Assembly (NCBI GenBank): GCA_030606265.1
Contig: JAUWGT010000007.1
Coordinates: 1 to 33,023, forward strand
Length of the DNA stretch: 33,023 nucleotides
Source: Candidatus Stahliibacteriota bacterium
GTDB taxonomy: Bacteria > Hydrothermota > Tepidihabitantia > SM23-42
Direction: 5' to 3'
Shown: positions 16,832 through 24,832 of the stretch, piece after piece
Position numbering within the stretch: the first letter of the stretch is position 1
Layout: each line of letters opens with the position of its first letter
The notes under the pieces: generated by a model
Seen by the model: the letters and a program-made list of their open reading frames with translations, nothing else
The model's database searches: none
What the model was told of the DNA's origin: nothing
Position numbers and translations under genes: made by a program

Positions 16832-17667
16832 TAGAACTCAAAACCTATGCCGATGGTGTTGATCAAACCCAGATTATGAGGGTACAGGGCACCAGCGTAT
16901 TTGATAATCAGATTCCCTGGTCTGATTCCTAAACCAAAGCCTGGGTATACTCCATCGCGGTAAAGAACAGCACCATTGAGATTGGCGATTCTGTGGACTG
17001 AAATATCGATACCAAATCCACCCTCAAACTTTGCTGTGTTCACCAAATAATGTATGTCAAAACTGGGGGTGAATTTCTTGAAATCGTAGAAAGCGCCGAC
17101 ACTCATTCGAGCGGGTAGATTAACATCTTCATTATTTAATCTTATCTTCGAGCCGATATCGGATGCGCCAAGACTGACTCCAACCTTGGTGCCAGCATAA
17201 GCAAATGAGATATCAAAAGCTAATGCATAATCAGAATAAATGAGAATATTTTCTGATATGTACTTTAGGTTTATGCCGATTTTGCCTTGTGTTGTAATCG
17301 GTAGACTAGCGCCTAAGACTGCGGTGAAATCATTGGCTGAGTAATATGTCAATGAATCTTCACTCGGGTAGTTTGGATGCCATTCAATATCACCATAGTC
17401 AAAGTTTAGAAATGCGATACCTACATTAACAGTCTTTATTTTTCTACTCAGGGATAATGAAACACTCTGCATCGACAAATAAAAACGGTTGTAGGAACAC
17501 CAGACTTGGTAATTATTTTGTGCTTCAAAATTTGCCGGGTTGTAAAAGATCGCTTCAGCATCTTTTGATACTGAAAAAGGTGTGGCTAAGCCGACCGGTG
17601 ACGCTGGCAATAAGAGCGTGTTCACCCCGGATACCGCGATCAGAAAAACAAGCAGTGCAGTCATCAT
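16831..17667 (-). CDS. PorV/PorQ-like outer-membrane beta-barrel protein
   Basis: Signal peptide; [13 protein letters not shown] motif; alternating beta-strand pattern; C-terminal Phe (GIGFEF). Confidence 0.75.
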   Translation of the reverse strand: MMTALLVFLIAVSGVNTLLLPASPVGLATPFSVSKDAEAIFYNPANFEAQNNYQVWCSYNRFYLSMQSVSLSLSRKIKTVNVGIAFLNFDYGDIEWHPNYPSEDSLTYYSANDFTAVLGASLPITTQGKIGINLKYISENILIYSDYALAFDISFAYAGTKVGVSLGASDIGSKIRLNNEDVNLPARMSVGAFYDFKKFTPSFDIHYLVNTAKFEGGFGIDISVHRIANLNGAVLYRDGVYPGFGLGIRPGNLIIKYAGALYPHNLGLINTIGIGFEF

Positions 17668-18794
17668 TACTCCTCAATGATCTCCACGTTGGCTCGTGGC
17701 AAGGCAACAATTTCCTTGTCTTCCAGCTCAACCTGGAGTACTCTCACCAAAGCCTCGGTTTCTATTTTTTTTAGTTCAACTGGTAGCGCTACTACCTTGC
17801 CTATTGCACCAAAATGTGGTTCTCTGATAATGCGAACCGCCATACCAATATCGAGCCCAGCCCCGCTTGAAATATCAGCAGTTTTCTTGGATGCGGGTGC
17901 TGTTTCTGTTGGCACGATCACCTCAGGACGCATGACCCCGGCTCTGATTTGGGTTGCACCATTTATGGACGATTTCTTACCCGCTAAAGATTTAAGCAGC
18001 TGGAAGGTTCGAGCAGCCATGCTCATTTTGCCAAACCCTTCAGTTATAATCAGGGTTAGACCGACCTGCTCAGATCCAGTAATCGCAACCCCGATATCAT
18101 AACCCATGAATTGTTTGAGGTCATCGTCTTCAATACCACCGATTACGATACCTTTGACGCCAACTTTCCTGGCTTGTTCCAATGCACTATAGGTCACAAT
18201 TGAACCACCGACTATTATTTTGTCCTTGAAAGCTTTGTCGATATCTTTTTCTGTAAGCACTTCATTAGCTTTATTCGCGACCATGGCTAATTCACCTATT
18301 GTTTCGCCGCCAATACCAAAGATACCCTGGATAAAACTCCCTTGCGTCTTGATTTTCACACCTTCGTTCTGGATAATATCCACTACTTCACCATCGATAT
18401 AAGCGATAACTTCAACCGGGATAGGTGGTTCTCGCATAATGATCTGACCCGTGATTTTTGAAACACTTTCAATGATTCCGTCAATTGGACTTTTAACTGA
18501 CGATTTGAATAGACCGAATAAACCTTTGCTTTGAGCGATGATTTCATTTTTCTTGATGGTATCATTTACTGTCTTGAGCATCGCTTCTTCAACTTCATCG
18601 GGGAGTATTCCCAATAAACCATGTATGTTCAACGTCTGAACATTCCCTGGTAGATCAGTTTTTGCAACAACTTCTTCACCGCGAACCTTAGTGCCTTGTT
18701 TGATCAGAATTTCTCCGGGTAGTGGAAGCCGACGTTCTTTCGTCAGGGTAGTGTAGGCAAGCACTTTTAGCCCTGGTGTGTATGCGTGTGCCAA
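17667..18794 (-). CDS. Conserved protein of unknown function; barrel-sandwich-like N-terminal part and KOW-like C-terminal part
   Basis: SPIDGIIESVSKITGQIIMREPP (hybrid-motif-like) and MAVRIIREPHFGAIGKVVALP (KOW-like). TTG start with SD AAGGAGG. Confidence 0.6.
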   Translation of the reverse strand: MAHAYTPGLKVLAYTTLTKERRLPLPGEILIKQGTKVRGEEVVAKTDLPGNVQTLNIHGLLGILPDEVEEAMLKTVNDTIKKNEIIAQSKGLFGLFKSSVKSPIDGIIESVSKITGQIIMREPPIPVEVIAYIDGEVVDIIQNEGVKIKTQGSFIQGIFGIGGETIGELAMVANKANEVLTEKDIDKAFKDKIIVGGSIVTYSALEQARKVGVKGIVIGGIEDDDLKQFMGYDIGVAITGSEQVGLTLIITEGFGKMSMAARTFQLLKSLAGKKSSINGATQIRAGVMRPEVIVPTETAPASKKTADISSGAGLDIGMAVRIIREPHFGAIGKVVALPVELKKIETEALVRVLQVELEDKEIVALPRANVEIIEE

Positions 18795-18819
18795 TTTTAT
18801 CCTCCTTTAACTATTCTCA

Positions 18820-18847
18820 ATGATATACATATTTCGGCAATGGTCAA
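18820..18847 (-). promoter_or_regulatory. Promoter upstream of the KOW/PorV/accA/PATAN operon
   Basis: TTGACC (18847-18842)-16-TATCAT (18825-18820); SD AAGGAGG follows. Confidence 0.6.
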
Positions 18848-18962
18848 GAGATATATGAACATCGTTGGTCGTTATAAGACGTCGCAACTTGTTTGGTTAG
18901 ACATTATTCGTTTATCGTATTTTACGGCGTGCGCTACCTTACCGTAAAACCAATAACGACGT

Positions 18963-19811
18963 CTATTGATATCTTCCTTTCTCTTTCAGGATTTCTTTAA
19001 TTGTCTTCAGGTTCATCAAGTCGTCCTGCAGGTTCTTCCTCGGTGTCTCCATGATAAATGGCTTATCCTGCAGAAGGCAGTGGTTGAGAATATAACCCAT
19101 GCCTTTGCCAATATTGCCTTTTCCCACGTGCCAATGTCGATCACGGCATGAACCAATCGCCGTTTTAGAATCATTGAGGTGGACGAGCATTAATTTATCG
19201 ATACCGATGATTTCGTCAAATTCGGTCAGGCTGCGCGCTACGCCATGTTTAGTATGGAGGGGGTATCCAGCAGCAAAGGCATGGGCAGTGTCCAAGACAA
19301 CACCGATTTTGTGATTTTGTTTGATCCCGTCGATTATTTCTTTTATCTGGGTGAATTCATAGCCGAGTTCATGGCCGCTTTTTGGTGTATTCTCCAATAA
19401 CAAGATAATCTTATTTTCGGTGCGCTGAAGAGCTTGGTTTATTCCTCTTATCATTGACCTCAGACCTTTTTCTTCGTCTGGGCAAGAGCCTATATGCATT
19501 ATTACAAAATGAGCATTGATTAGTGCCGTTCTTTGTAGTTCCACGACAAGCGAATCTACTGACCGTTGAAACAGATCTTTGTCAGATGAAGCCAAATTTA
19601 CAAGATACGGCATGTGGACAAATATCGGTGAAATCTGTACTTGTTCCATGCCTTTTTTGAATATTTCAATGTCTTCTTTGTCCAGAGCTCGGTATTTCCA
19701 TGCCCGGGGATTTCTAGAGAATAATTGTAGTGTTTCACATTTCCGGTCGACGGCTCGTTGGATGACATTTCGAAACCCACCGGCGATTGAGATATGAAAA
19801 CCGATCCTCAT
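18963..19811 (-). CDS. nfo: Endonuclease IV
   Basis: RIGFHISIAGGF; IFVHMPYLVNLASSD; VVLDTAHAFAAGY; LVHLNDSKTAIGSCRDRHWHVGKGNIG. Confidence 0.95.
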   Translation of the reverse strand: MRIGFHISIAGGFRNVIQRAVDRKCETLQLFSRNPRAWKYRALDKEDIEIFKKGMEQVQISPIFVHMPYLVNLASSDKDLFQRSVDSLVVELQRTALINAHFVIMHIGSCPDEEKGLRSMIRGINQALQRTENKIILLLENTPKSGHELGYEFTQIKEIIDGIKQNHKIGVVLDTAHAFAAGYPLHTKHGVARSLTEFDEIIGIDKLMLVHLNDSKTAIGSCRDRHWHVGKGNIGKGMGYILNHCLLQDKPFIMETPRKNLQDDLMNLKTIKEILKEKGRYQ

Positions 19812-19821
19812 AATGATCGGT

Positions 19822-20367
19822 TTATTTTCTCTTGTGGATAGCGAGGCTGTTTGGGTCTGTGGTTATGTACCGATCTTTGCCGAAATAAAGCATCGGTGCT
19901 ACATTCTTTTCGTTAACGAGTTTGTCAATGGTCAAAATACCTTCCCGATAATGTATCAAGATTATCTGACCGATGAAGAGGTGATGGTCACCATATTCAG
20001 CAACCGTATGCTTTTCACATTCGTAAGCAGCGTAGCTTGATGCCAAAATCGGTCCGTTGACTTTTTCCGCTTTCGAATATTCAATGTTGAATTTTTCGAG
20101 TTTATCAATATCTCTGCCTGAAATGCTGCCGGTTTGAGCACTCGCTGGTGCTTTGTTATGTTCGAGAAAGTTAACTGTAAAGCCGCTTTCTTTTTGGAGT
20201 AGATCAAAAGTGTATCTTTTCGGGGCGATAAGAATTCCGTATAACGGCGGTTGGGCCGAGATGGGTGTGTGCCATGCTGCGGGCATAATATTTGTACCGA
20301 CTCCGATAAATGCTACAGTTTGAGGAAAGAAATAGTAATACTTGTCGATTTCATCAGTTTTTTTCAT
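19822..20367 (-). CDS. Flavin reductase-like (FMN-binding split barrel) protein
   Basis: NIMPAAWHTPISAQPPLYGILIAPKRYTFDLLQKESGFTVNFL; C-terminal HHLFIGQIILIHYREGIL. Confidence 0.85.
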   Translation of the reverse strand: MKKTDEIDKYYYFFPQTVAFIGVGTNIMPAAWHTPISAQPPLYGILIAPKRYTFDLLQKESGFTVNFLEHNKAPASAQTGSISGRDIDKLEKFNIEYSKAEKVNGPILASSYAAYECEKHTVAEYGDHHLFIGQIILIHYREGILTIDKLVNEKNVAPMLYFGKDRYITTDPNSLAIHKRK

Positions 20368-22552
20368 GCTTCTTTTTCTTGATCAGTCCGGTACAGACTG
20401 GACAGACTTTCTTGCCTCTTTTCATAACCATACCATGCTCGCACTGGGGACATCGGTCTTTGGTTGGTGGGTAAAAGATCGAGAAGTCGCATTGTTTGCA
20501 CTTGTAGACATTACCGCGGCGTGTCTTTATTATGATGACATCACCATGGCACATAGGACACGGCGCATCGTGTGCAAGGTTCTCCGTGTAACGACAATCA
20601 GGATAACCAGAACACGCCAGGAATTTACCGAATTTCCCATGGCGGGTCATTAAATTCTTGCCGCAGTCTGGACACTTACGGTCGCTTTCTTCTTGTTCAA
20701 GGTTCTCCGAGTGCTTGCATTCAGGAAATCCTGAACAAGCCAGAAACTTTCCGTATCTGCCCCATTTAATAACGAGCGGGCGACCACATTTCGGACATTT
20801 TTTTTCGACTTTCTGACTGATCGATTCTTTTATTTTATCAACTTCTTCTTTTATTTTATTCAAATTTATTACAAAGGGATCGTAGAATTCACGGATCACA
20901 TCCTGCCACAGTTTTGTACCCGCTTCGATCTGGTCAAGTTCTTTCTCCATCTTGGCGGTGAATGATACCTCGAAGATATTTGGGAACCTTGGGATGATCA
21001 CATCATAGACCTGAAGACCCAATTCAGTAGCTTGTATTTTGCTTTTTTCTTTGACAGTATAGCCACGATCAAAGAGTGTTTGGAGAATATGAGCATAGGT
21101 TGACGGTCGACCAATGCCATTTTCTTCTAATTTCTTTATGAGACTCGCTTCTGTATAACGGGCTGAAGGTTCGGTCTTTTTCTCGGTGAACTCTATATCT
21201 GTCATCTTTACATTCTCACCGACTTCCATGTCAGGTACTGAGCCCCTGGTAATCGAGTCGCCGCTGACCATTTGAAAGCCTGGAAAGATTTGTTTCATCT
21301 CATCGGCTTTAAAATCAACACCGCTGAAGCTGACTACTGTTTCTTTTTGACGGTATTTAGCCGGCGACATCTGCGAGGCAATAAAACGGTCGAAGATCAA
21401 TTTGTAGATTTTGTATTGATCATCAGTCAAATGTTGTTTAATTTCATCTGGTTCAAGATCCAGCTTGGTCGGACGGATCGCTTCATGACCACCCTGGACG
21501 TTCTTGCGGTCTTTGAAAATCCGGATCGTCTTATTCAAGTATTCTTCACCATACTTGCCAGCGATATGATCCCTCAATTGTTTCAGGGTCTTTGTGTTCA
21601 CGCGGATTGAATCAGTACGCATATAGGTGATGAGACCGATACGTCCTTGCGGCAGCCTTATCCCCTCATAAAGGCTTTGGGCGATGTACATTGTCTTTTT
21701 AGCAGAAAACCGTACGTGTTTTGACGCTTCCTGTTGGAGCGTGGAAGTGATAAATGGTGGCGGTGGTGTTCGCTTTGGATTTGTTACCCGAAAGGAGGTG
21801 ACCTTGAATTTCGTGCCTTTTTTAAGGGTCGTTTTAAATCGGTCTAATTCTTTTTTATTTGCGATCTTTCTAAGATCTCCATCTATACGCCAAAGCTTCC
21901 CGAGAAATTTCTCGTCGCGTTCAGTTGTGAAATCTGCTTCGGCAACCCAATACGGTATTGATTTAAAAGAAGTGATTTCTTTTTCGCGTTCAGATACAAG
22001 CCGTAGTGCAACACTCTGGACCCGACCAGCTGATAACCCTCCTTTGATGATTTTCCAAAGTATCGGACTGGTGTAGTAGCCGACTATTCTATCGAGGACT
22101 CTTCTCGCTTTATGCGCATTGACCAGGTTCTGATTAATGACCGTTGTATTGGCGAGGGCTCTTTTTACATGTTCAGGGGTGATTTCATAAAATAAGGCTC
22201 TTTTTATTCGCGTACCATTAGCATCTAACTCTTCGGCGAGATGCTGGGCGATTACCTCACCTTCGCGGTCTGGATCCGGAGCCAAAAAAATCTCCGATGA
22301 ATTTTTGCACGCTTTTTTTATTTCCCGAATAATACTTGCTTTACCTCTTATTTTAATATAGCGCGGTTGGAAGTTATTTTCAACATCAACCCCGAGAGTT
22401 GATCTGGGTAAATCTTTAATATGACCGCGCGATGAAACCAATGCGTAATCCCGACCAAGAAAACCTTTGATCGTTTTGCATTTGGTCGGCGATTCCACGA
22501 TGATCATTTTTTTATTTATTTTCTTTTTTTCTCTTTTTGTTTTCTTCTTCAT
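20354..22552 (-). CDS. topA: DNA topoisomerase I with C-terminal zinc fingers
   Basis: MIIVESPTKCKTIKGFLG; APDPDREGEVIAQHLAEEL; ITYMRTDSIRV; several CPKCGRPL...C-type zinc ribbons. Start taken at ATG 22552 (track GTG at 22573 overlaps the -10). Confidence 0.95.
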   Translation of the reverse strand: MKKKTKREKKKINKKMIIVESPTKCKTIKGFLGRDYALVSSRGHIKDLPRSTLGVDVENNFQPRYIKIRGKASIIREIKKACKNSSEIFLAPDPDREGEVIAQHLAEELDANGTRIKRALFYEITPEHVKRALANTTVINQNLVNAHKARRVLDRIVGYYTSPILWKIIKGGLSAGRVQSVALRLVSEREKEITSFKSIPYWVAEADFTTERDEKFLGKLWRIDGDLRKIANKKELDRFKTTLKKGTKFKVTSFRVTNPKRTPPPPFITSTLQQEASKHVRFSAKKTMYIAQSLYEGIRLPQGRIGLITYMRTDSIRVNTKTLKQLRDHIAGKYGEEYLNKTIRIFKDRKNVQGGHEAIRPTKLDLEPDEIKQHLTDDQYKIYKLIFDRFIASQMSPAKYRQKETVVSFSGVDFKADEMKQIFPGFQMVSGDSITRGSVPDMEVGENVKMTDIEFTEKKTEPSARYTEASLIKKLEENGIGRPSTYAHILQTLFDRGYTVKEKSKIQATELGLQVYDVIIPRFPNIFEVSFTAKMEKELDQIEAGTKLWQDVIREFYDPFVINLNKIKEEVDKIKESISQKVEKKCPKCGRPLVIKWGRYGKFLACSGFPECKHSENLEQEESDRKCPDCGKNLMTRHGKFGKFLACSGYPDCRYTENLAHDAPCPMCHGDVIIIKTRRGNVYKCKQCDFSIFYPPTKDRCPQCEHGMVMKRGKKVCPVCTGLIKKKKHEKN

Positions 22553-22564
22553 ATTTTCGGATTC

Positions 22565-22593
22565 ATTATACACACCGTTATTTCTTGTGTCAA
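22565..22593 (-). promoter_or_regulatory. Promoter of topA operon, near-leaderless layout
   Basis: TTGACA (22593-22588)-17-TATAAT (22570-22565), 12 nt to ATG 22552. Confidence 0.7.
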
Positions 22594-22609
22594 GAGTGGA
22601 GTTTTAATT

Positions 22610-23446
22610 TTAGAGAATTGTGTTGTCGATAAGTCGGGTTTTACCAAAGAATACAGCAAGCGCAATTAGTGTACCGGCGTCGAGTTTCTTGATTGGCAAA
22701 AGAGTGTTTTTATTGACCACTGCGATATAGTCAATCCTGCCGTTTTTTTTCTCGATCATCTGACGGATCATTGTCTTTGCTCTTCTGGGGTCAGAAAATC
22801 CTTGTCGAAAATCATGTCTGATTTTTCGTAATGCTTGATACAAGACAGTTGCGTTTTTTCTTTGTCTGGGTGAGAGATAGATATTGCGCGAACTAAGTGC
22901 TAAGCCGTCTTTTTCTCTTATTATTTTACCAATAATTATTTTAGTATCCAAGTTCAAATCTTTTGTCATACGTTTGATGATCATACCTTGTTGATAATCT
23001 TTTGCCCCAAAGACCGCGATATCAGGTTTGACGATATTGAACAGATTCAAGACTGCTGTTGTGACTCCTTGAAAGTGATGAGGTCTTGAAGCCCCGCACA
23101 TGAGACGGTTGAGTTTTTTGACATAGACATAGGTTTTATAATCTGGCGGATAGATCTCATTTACTGATGGGTAAAAAATAAGATCAACCTTTTCTTTTCT
23201 GAGCAAAACAGCATCCCTTTTCATATCCCGCGGGTATTTGGAAAGGTCTTCATGAGGACTGAATTGAGTGGGGTTTACAAAAATCGAAACTACGACAAAC
23301 TGCGATTTCCTGCGGGCGATGCGCACCAAGGACAAATGCCCTTCGTGCAAATATCCCATAGTTGGTACAAAACCGATGGTTTTACCGCTCGCTTTTACTT
23401 TCTTAATAAGACGTTTGGTTTTGGCGATCGCTCTTATGATGCGCAT
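22610..23446 (-). CDS. panC: Pantothenate synthetase
   Basis: TIGFVPTMGYLHEGHLSLVRIAR; VVSIFVNPTQFSPHEDLSKYPRD; FGAKDYQQ; GLALSSRNIYLS. Confidence 0.97.
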   Translation of the reverse strand: MRIIRAIAKTKRLIKKVKASGKTIGFVPTMGYLHEGHLSLVRIARRKSQFVVVSIFVNPTQFSPHEDLSKYPRDMKRDAVLLRKEKVDLIFYPSVNEIYPPDYKTYVYVKKLNRLMCGASRPHHFQGVTTAVLNLFNIVKPDIAVFGAKDYQQGMIIKRMTKDLNLDTKIIIGKIIREKDGLALSSRNIYLSPRQRKNATVLYQALRKIRHDFRQGFSDPRRAKTMIRQMIEKKNGRIDYIAVVNKNTLLPIKKLDAGTLIALAVFFGKTRLIDNTIL

Positions 23447-23451
23447 ACGCT

Positions 23452-23479
23452 ATTATAATCAGCACGGAAAACGCGTCAA
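23452..23479 (-). promoter_or_regulatory. Promoter of panC, leaderless layout
   Basis: TTGACG (23479-23474)-16-TATAAT (23457-23452), 5 nt to ATG 23446. Confidence 0.75.
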
Positions 23480-23710
23480 GCATGATCGTACAGAGTGATT
23501 GAGTTATTAAGAGACGCTAGAGTGTTGTGATCGTTTAGATCGTTGAACGTTAGTATCGTTATGATCGTTAAAACCGTATTTTATATGGTCTTACGCACTA
23601 CTCATTACTCTCTACTCCTTTTCTTTTGTTCCCGTACTCCGTTACACCGTTACTCCGATACTGTCTATTCAGCGCTATTGTGACTTCCACTCATTTATGA
23701 TTCAATCAAT

Positions 23711-23757
23711 TGTAGTCGCCCGATTTATCGGGCAGTCCAATGAATTGGACGGCTACA
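23711..23757. repeat. Cloverleaf-type intergenic element (outer stem plus two hairpins)
   Basis: Outer TGTAGTCG/CGGCTACA; inner GCCCGAT-TT-ATCGGGC (23718-23733) and GTCCAAT-GA-ATTGGAC (23735-23750). Confidence 0.75.
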
Positions 23758-23822
23758 GCGCCAGCGTGTTTTCAGCGAAGCATGTCTCCAGCAAAGCGTA
23801 TATTCAAGGCGTGCTGAACAGC

Positions 23823-23850
23823 TTGACTTTTGGGTTTTATCGGCTATAAT
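23823..23850 (+). promoter_or_regulatory. Promoter of porGDAB, long leader
   Basis: TTGACT-16-TATAAT; SD AAGGAG just before ATG 23973. Confidence 0.7.
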
Positions 23851-23972
23851 AATACAAGTATTAGCAAGGTTCTTAGGTCATTTCACAGTTTGTATTTTTT
23901 GCTGATTTCTTGATAAAATTACAGTAATTTACTGACAATTCATAACATATTTAATAAGAAAGGAGATTCACA

Positions 23973-24545
23973 ATGGCGTTACTCGAGATTAGATGGCATG
24001 GCAGGGGAGGCCAAGGTGCAAAGACAGCAGCTTTACTCATAGGCGATGCTGCAGTTGAGACTGGTAAGTATATACAGGCGTTTCCAGAATATGGACCAGA
24101 AAGGATGGGTGCACCGGTTTTTGCATTCAATCGTATTGCTGATGAGCCAATTCTGCAACACTGTGGCATTAAGACGCCACAGATTGTTGTGGTTCTGGAT
24201 CCAACTCTTATGGAAACCGTGGATGTAACCGAAGGTTTACCCGAAGACGGGGTAGTCTTAGTTAATTCACAAAAGAGCGCTGAGGAGATAAAGAAACAAC
24301 TTGGTTTAACCTCACAAAAGGTTTATGTTGTTGATGCCAGCAAGATTTCTAAAGAAATACTGGACCGCGATTTGCCAAATACGCCGATGCTCGGCGCTTT
24401 GATAAAAGCTTCTAGACTATTAGAGTTCGAACCAATGTTGGCTTCTGTTCAAAACCGTTTGAAAAAGAAATTTCCCAATCGGCCTGAAGTTGTTCAAGGT
24501 AATATAAAGGCAATAAAGCGAGCGTATGAGGAGGTGGGAGTATGA
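23973..24545 (+). CDS. porG: 2-oxoacid (pyruvate):ferredoxin oxidoreductase gamma subunit
   Basis: EIRWHGRGGQGAKTAALLIGDAAVETGKYIQAFPEYGPERMGAPVFAFNRI. Confidence 0.93.
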   Translation: MALLEIRWHGRGGQGAKTAALLIGDAAVETGKYIQAFPEYGPERMGAPVFAFNRIADEPILQHCGIKTPQIVVVLDPTLMETVDVTEGLPEDGVVLVNSQKSAEEIKKQLGLTSQKVYVVDASKISKEILDRDLPNTPMLGALIKASRLLEFEPMLASVQNRLKKKFPNRPEVVQGNIKAIKRAYEEVGV

Positions 24546-24832
24546 AAAAGGAGAAAGAGGGCTGGAAAGACCTGCCAATCGGCTTAGTTTTAGGAGCCGC
24601 GACCTGTTTGAATTTTGAGACTGGAGACTGGCGTAGTGAGAAGCCGATCTGGGATTCAGAGAAGTGCACGCACTGCCTTCTCTGTTGGATCTATTGCCCG
24701 GATTCGTCGATCATTGTTAAAGACGGTAAAGTGCAAGGGATTGATTACAAGTACTGTAAAGGATGCGGTATTTGTGCTGAGGAATGTCCACCCAAGGTTA
24801 AGGCAATTACCATGGTAAGGGAGGAGAAATGA
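24542..24832 (+). CDS. porD: 2-oxoacid:ferredoxin oxidoreductase delta subunit (2x 4Fe-4S)
   Basis: CTHCLLCWIYCPD and CKGCGICAEECPP ferredoxin motifs. Confidence 0.93.
   Translation: MKKEKEGWKDLPIGLVLGAATCLNFETGDWRSEKPIWDSEKCTHCLLCWIYCPDSSIIVKDGKVQGIDYKYCKGCGICAEECPPKVKAITMVREEK

Noticed and set aside
23520-23660. CRISPR array
   Set aside because: Units are 7-9 bp, degenerate and contiguous with no spacers; no cas genes.
23500-23970. Replication origin (iterons, A/T-rich)
   Set aside because: I saw no TTATNCACA DnaA boxes and no dnaA/dnaN/parAB nearby.
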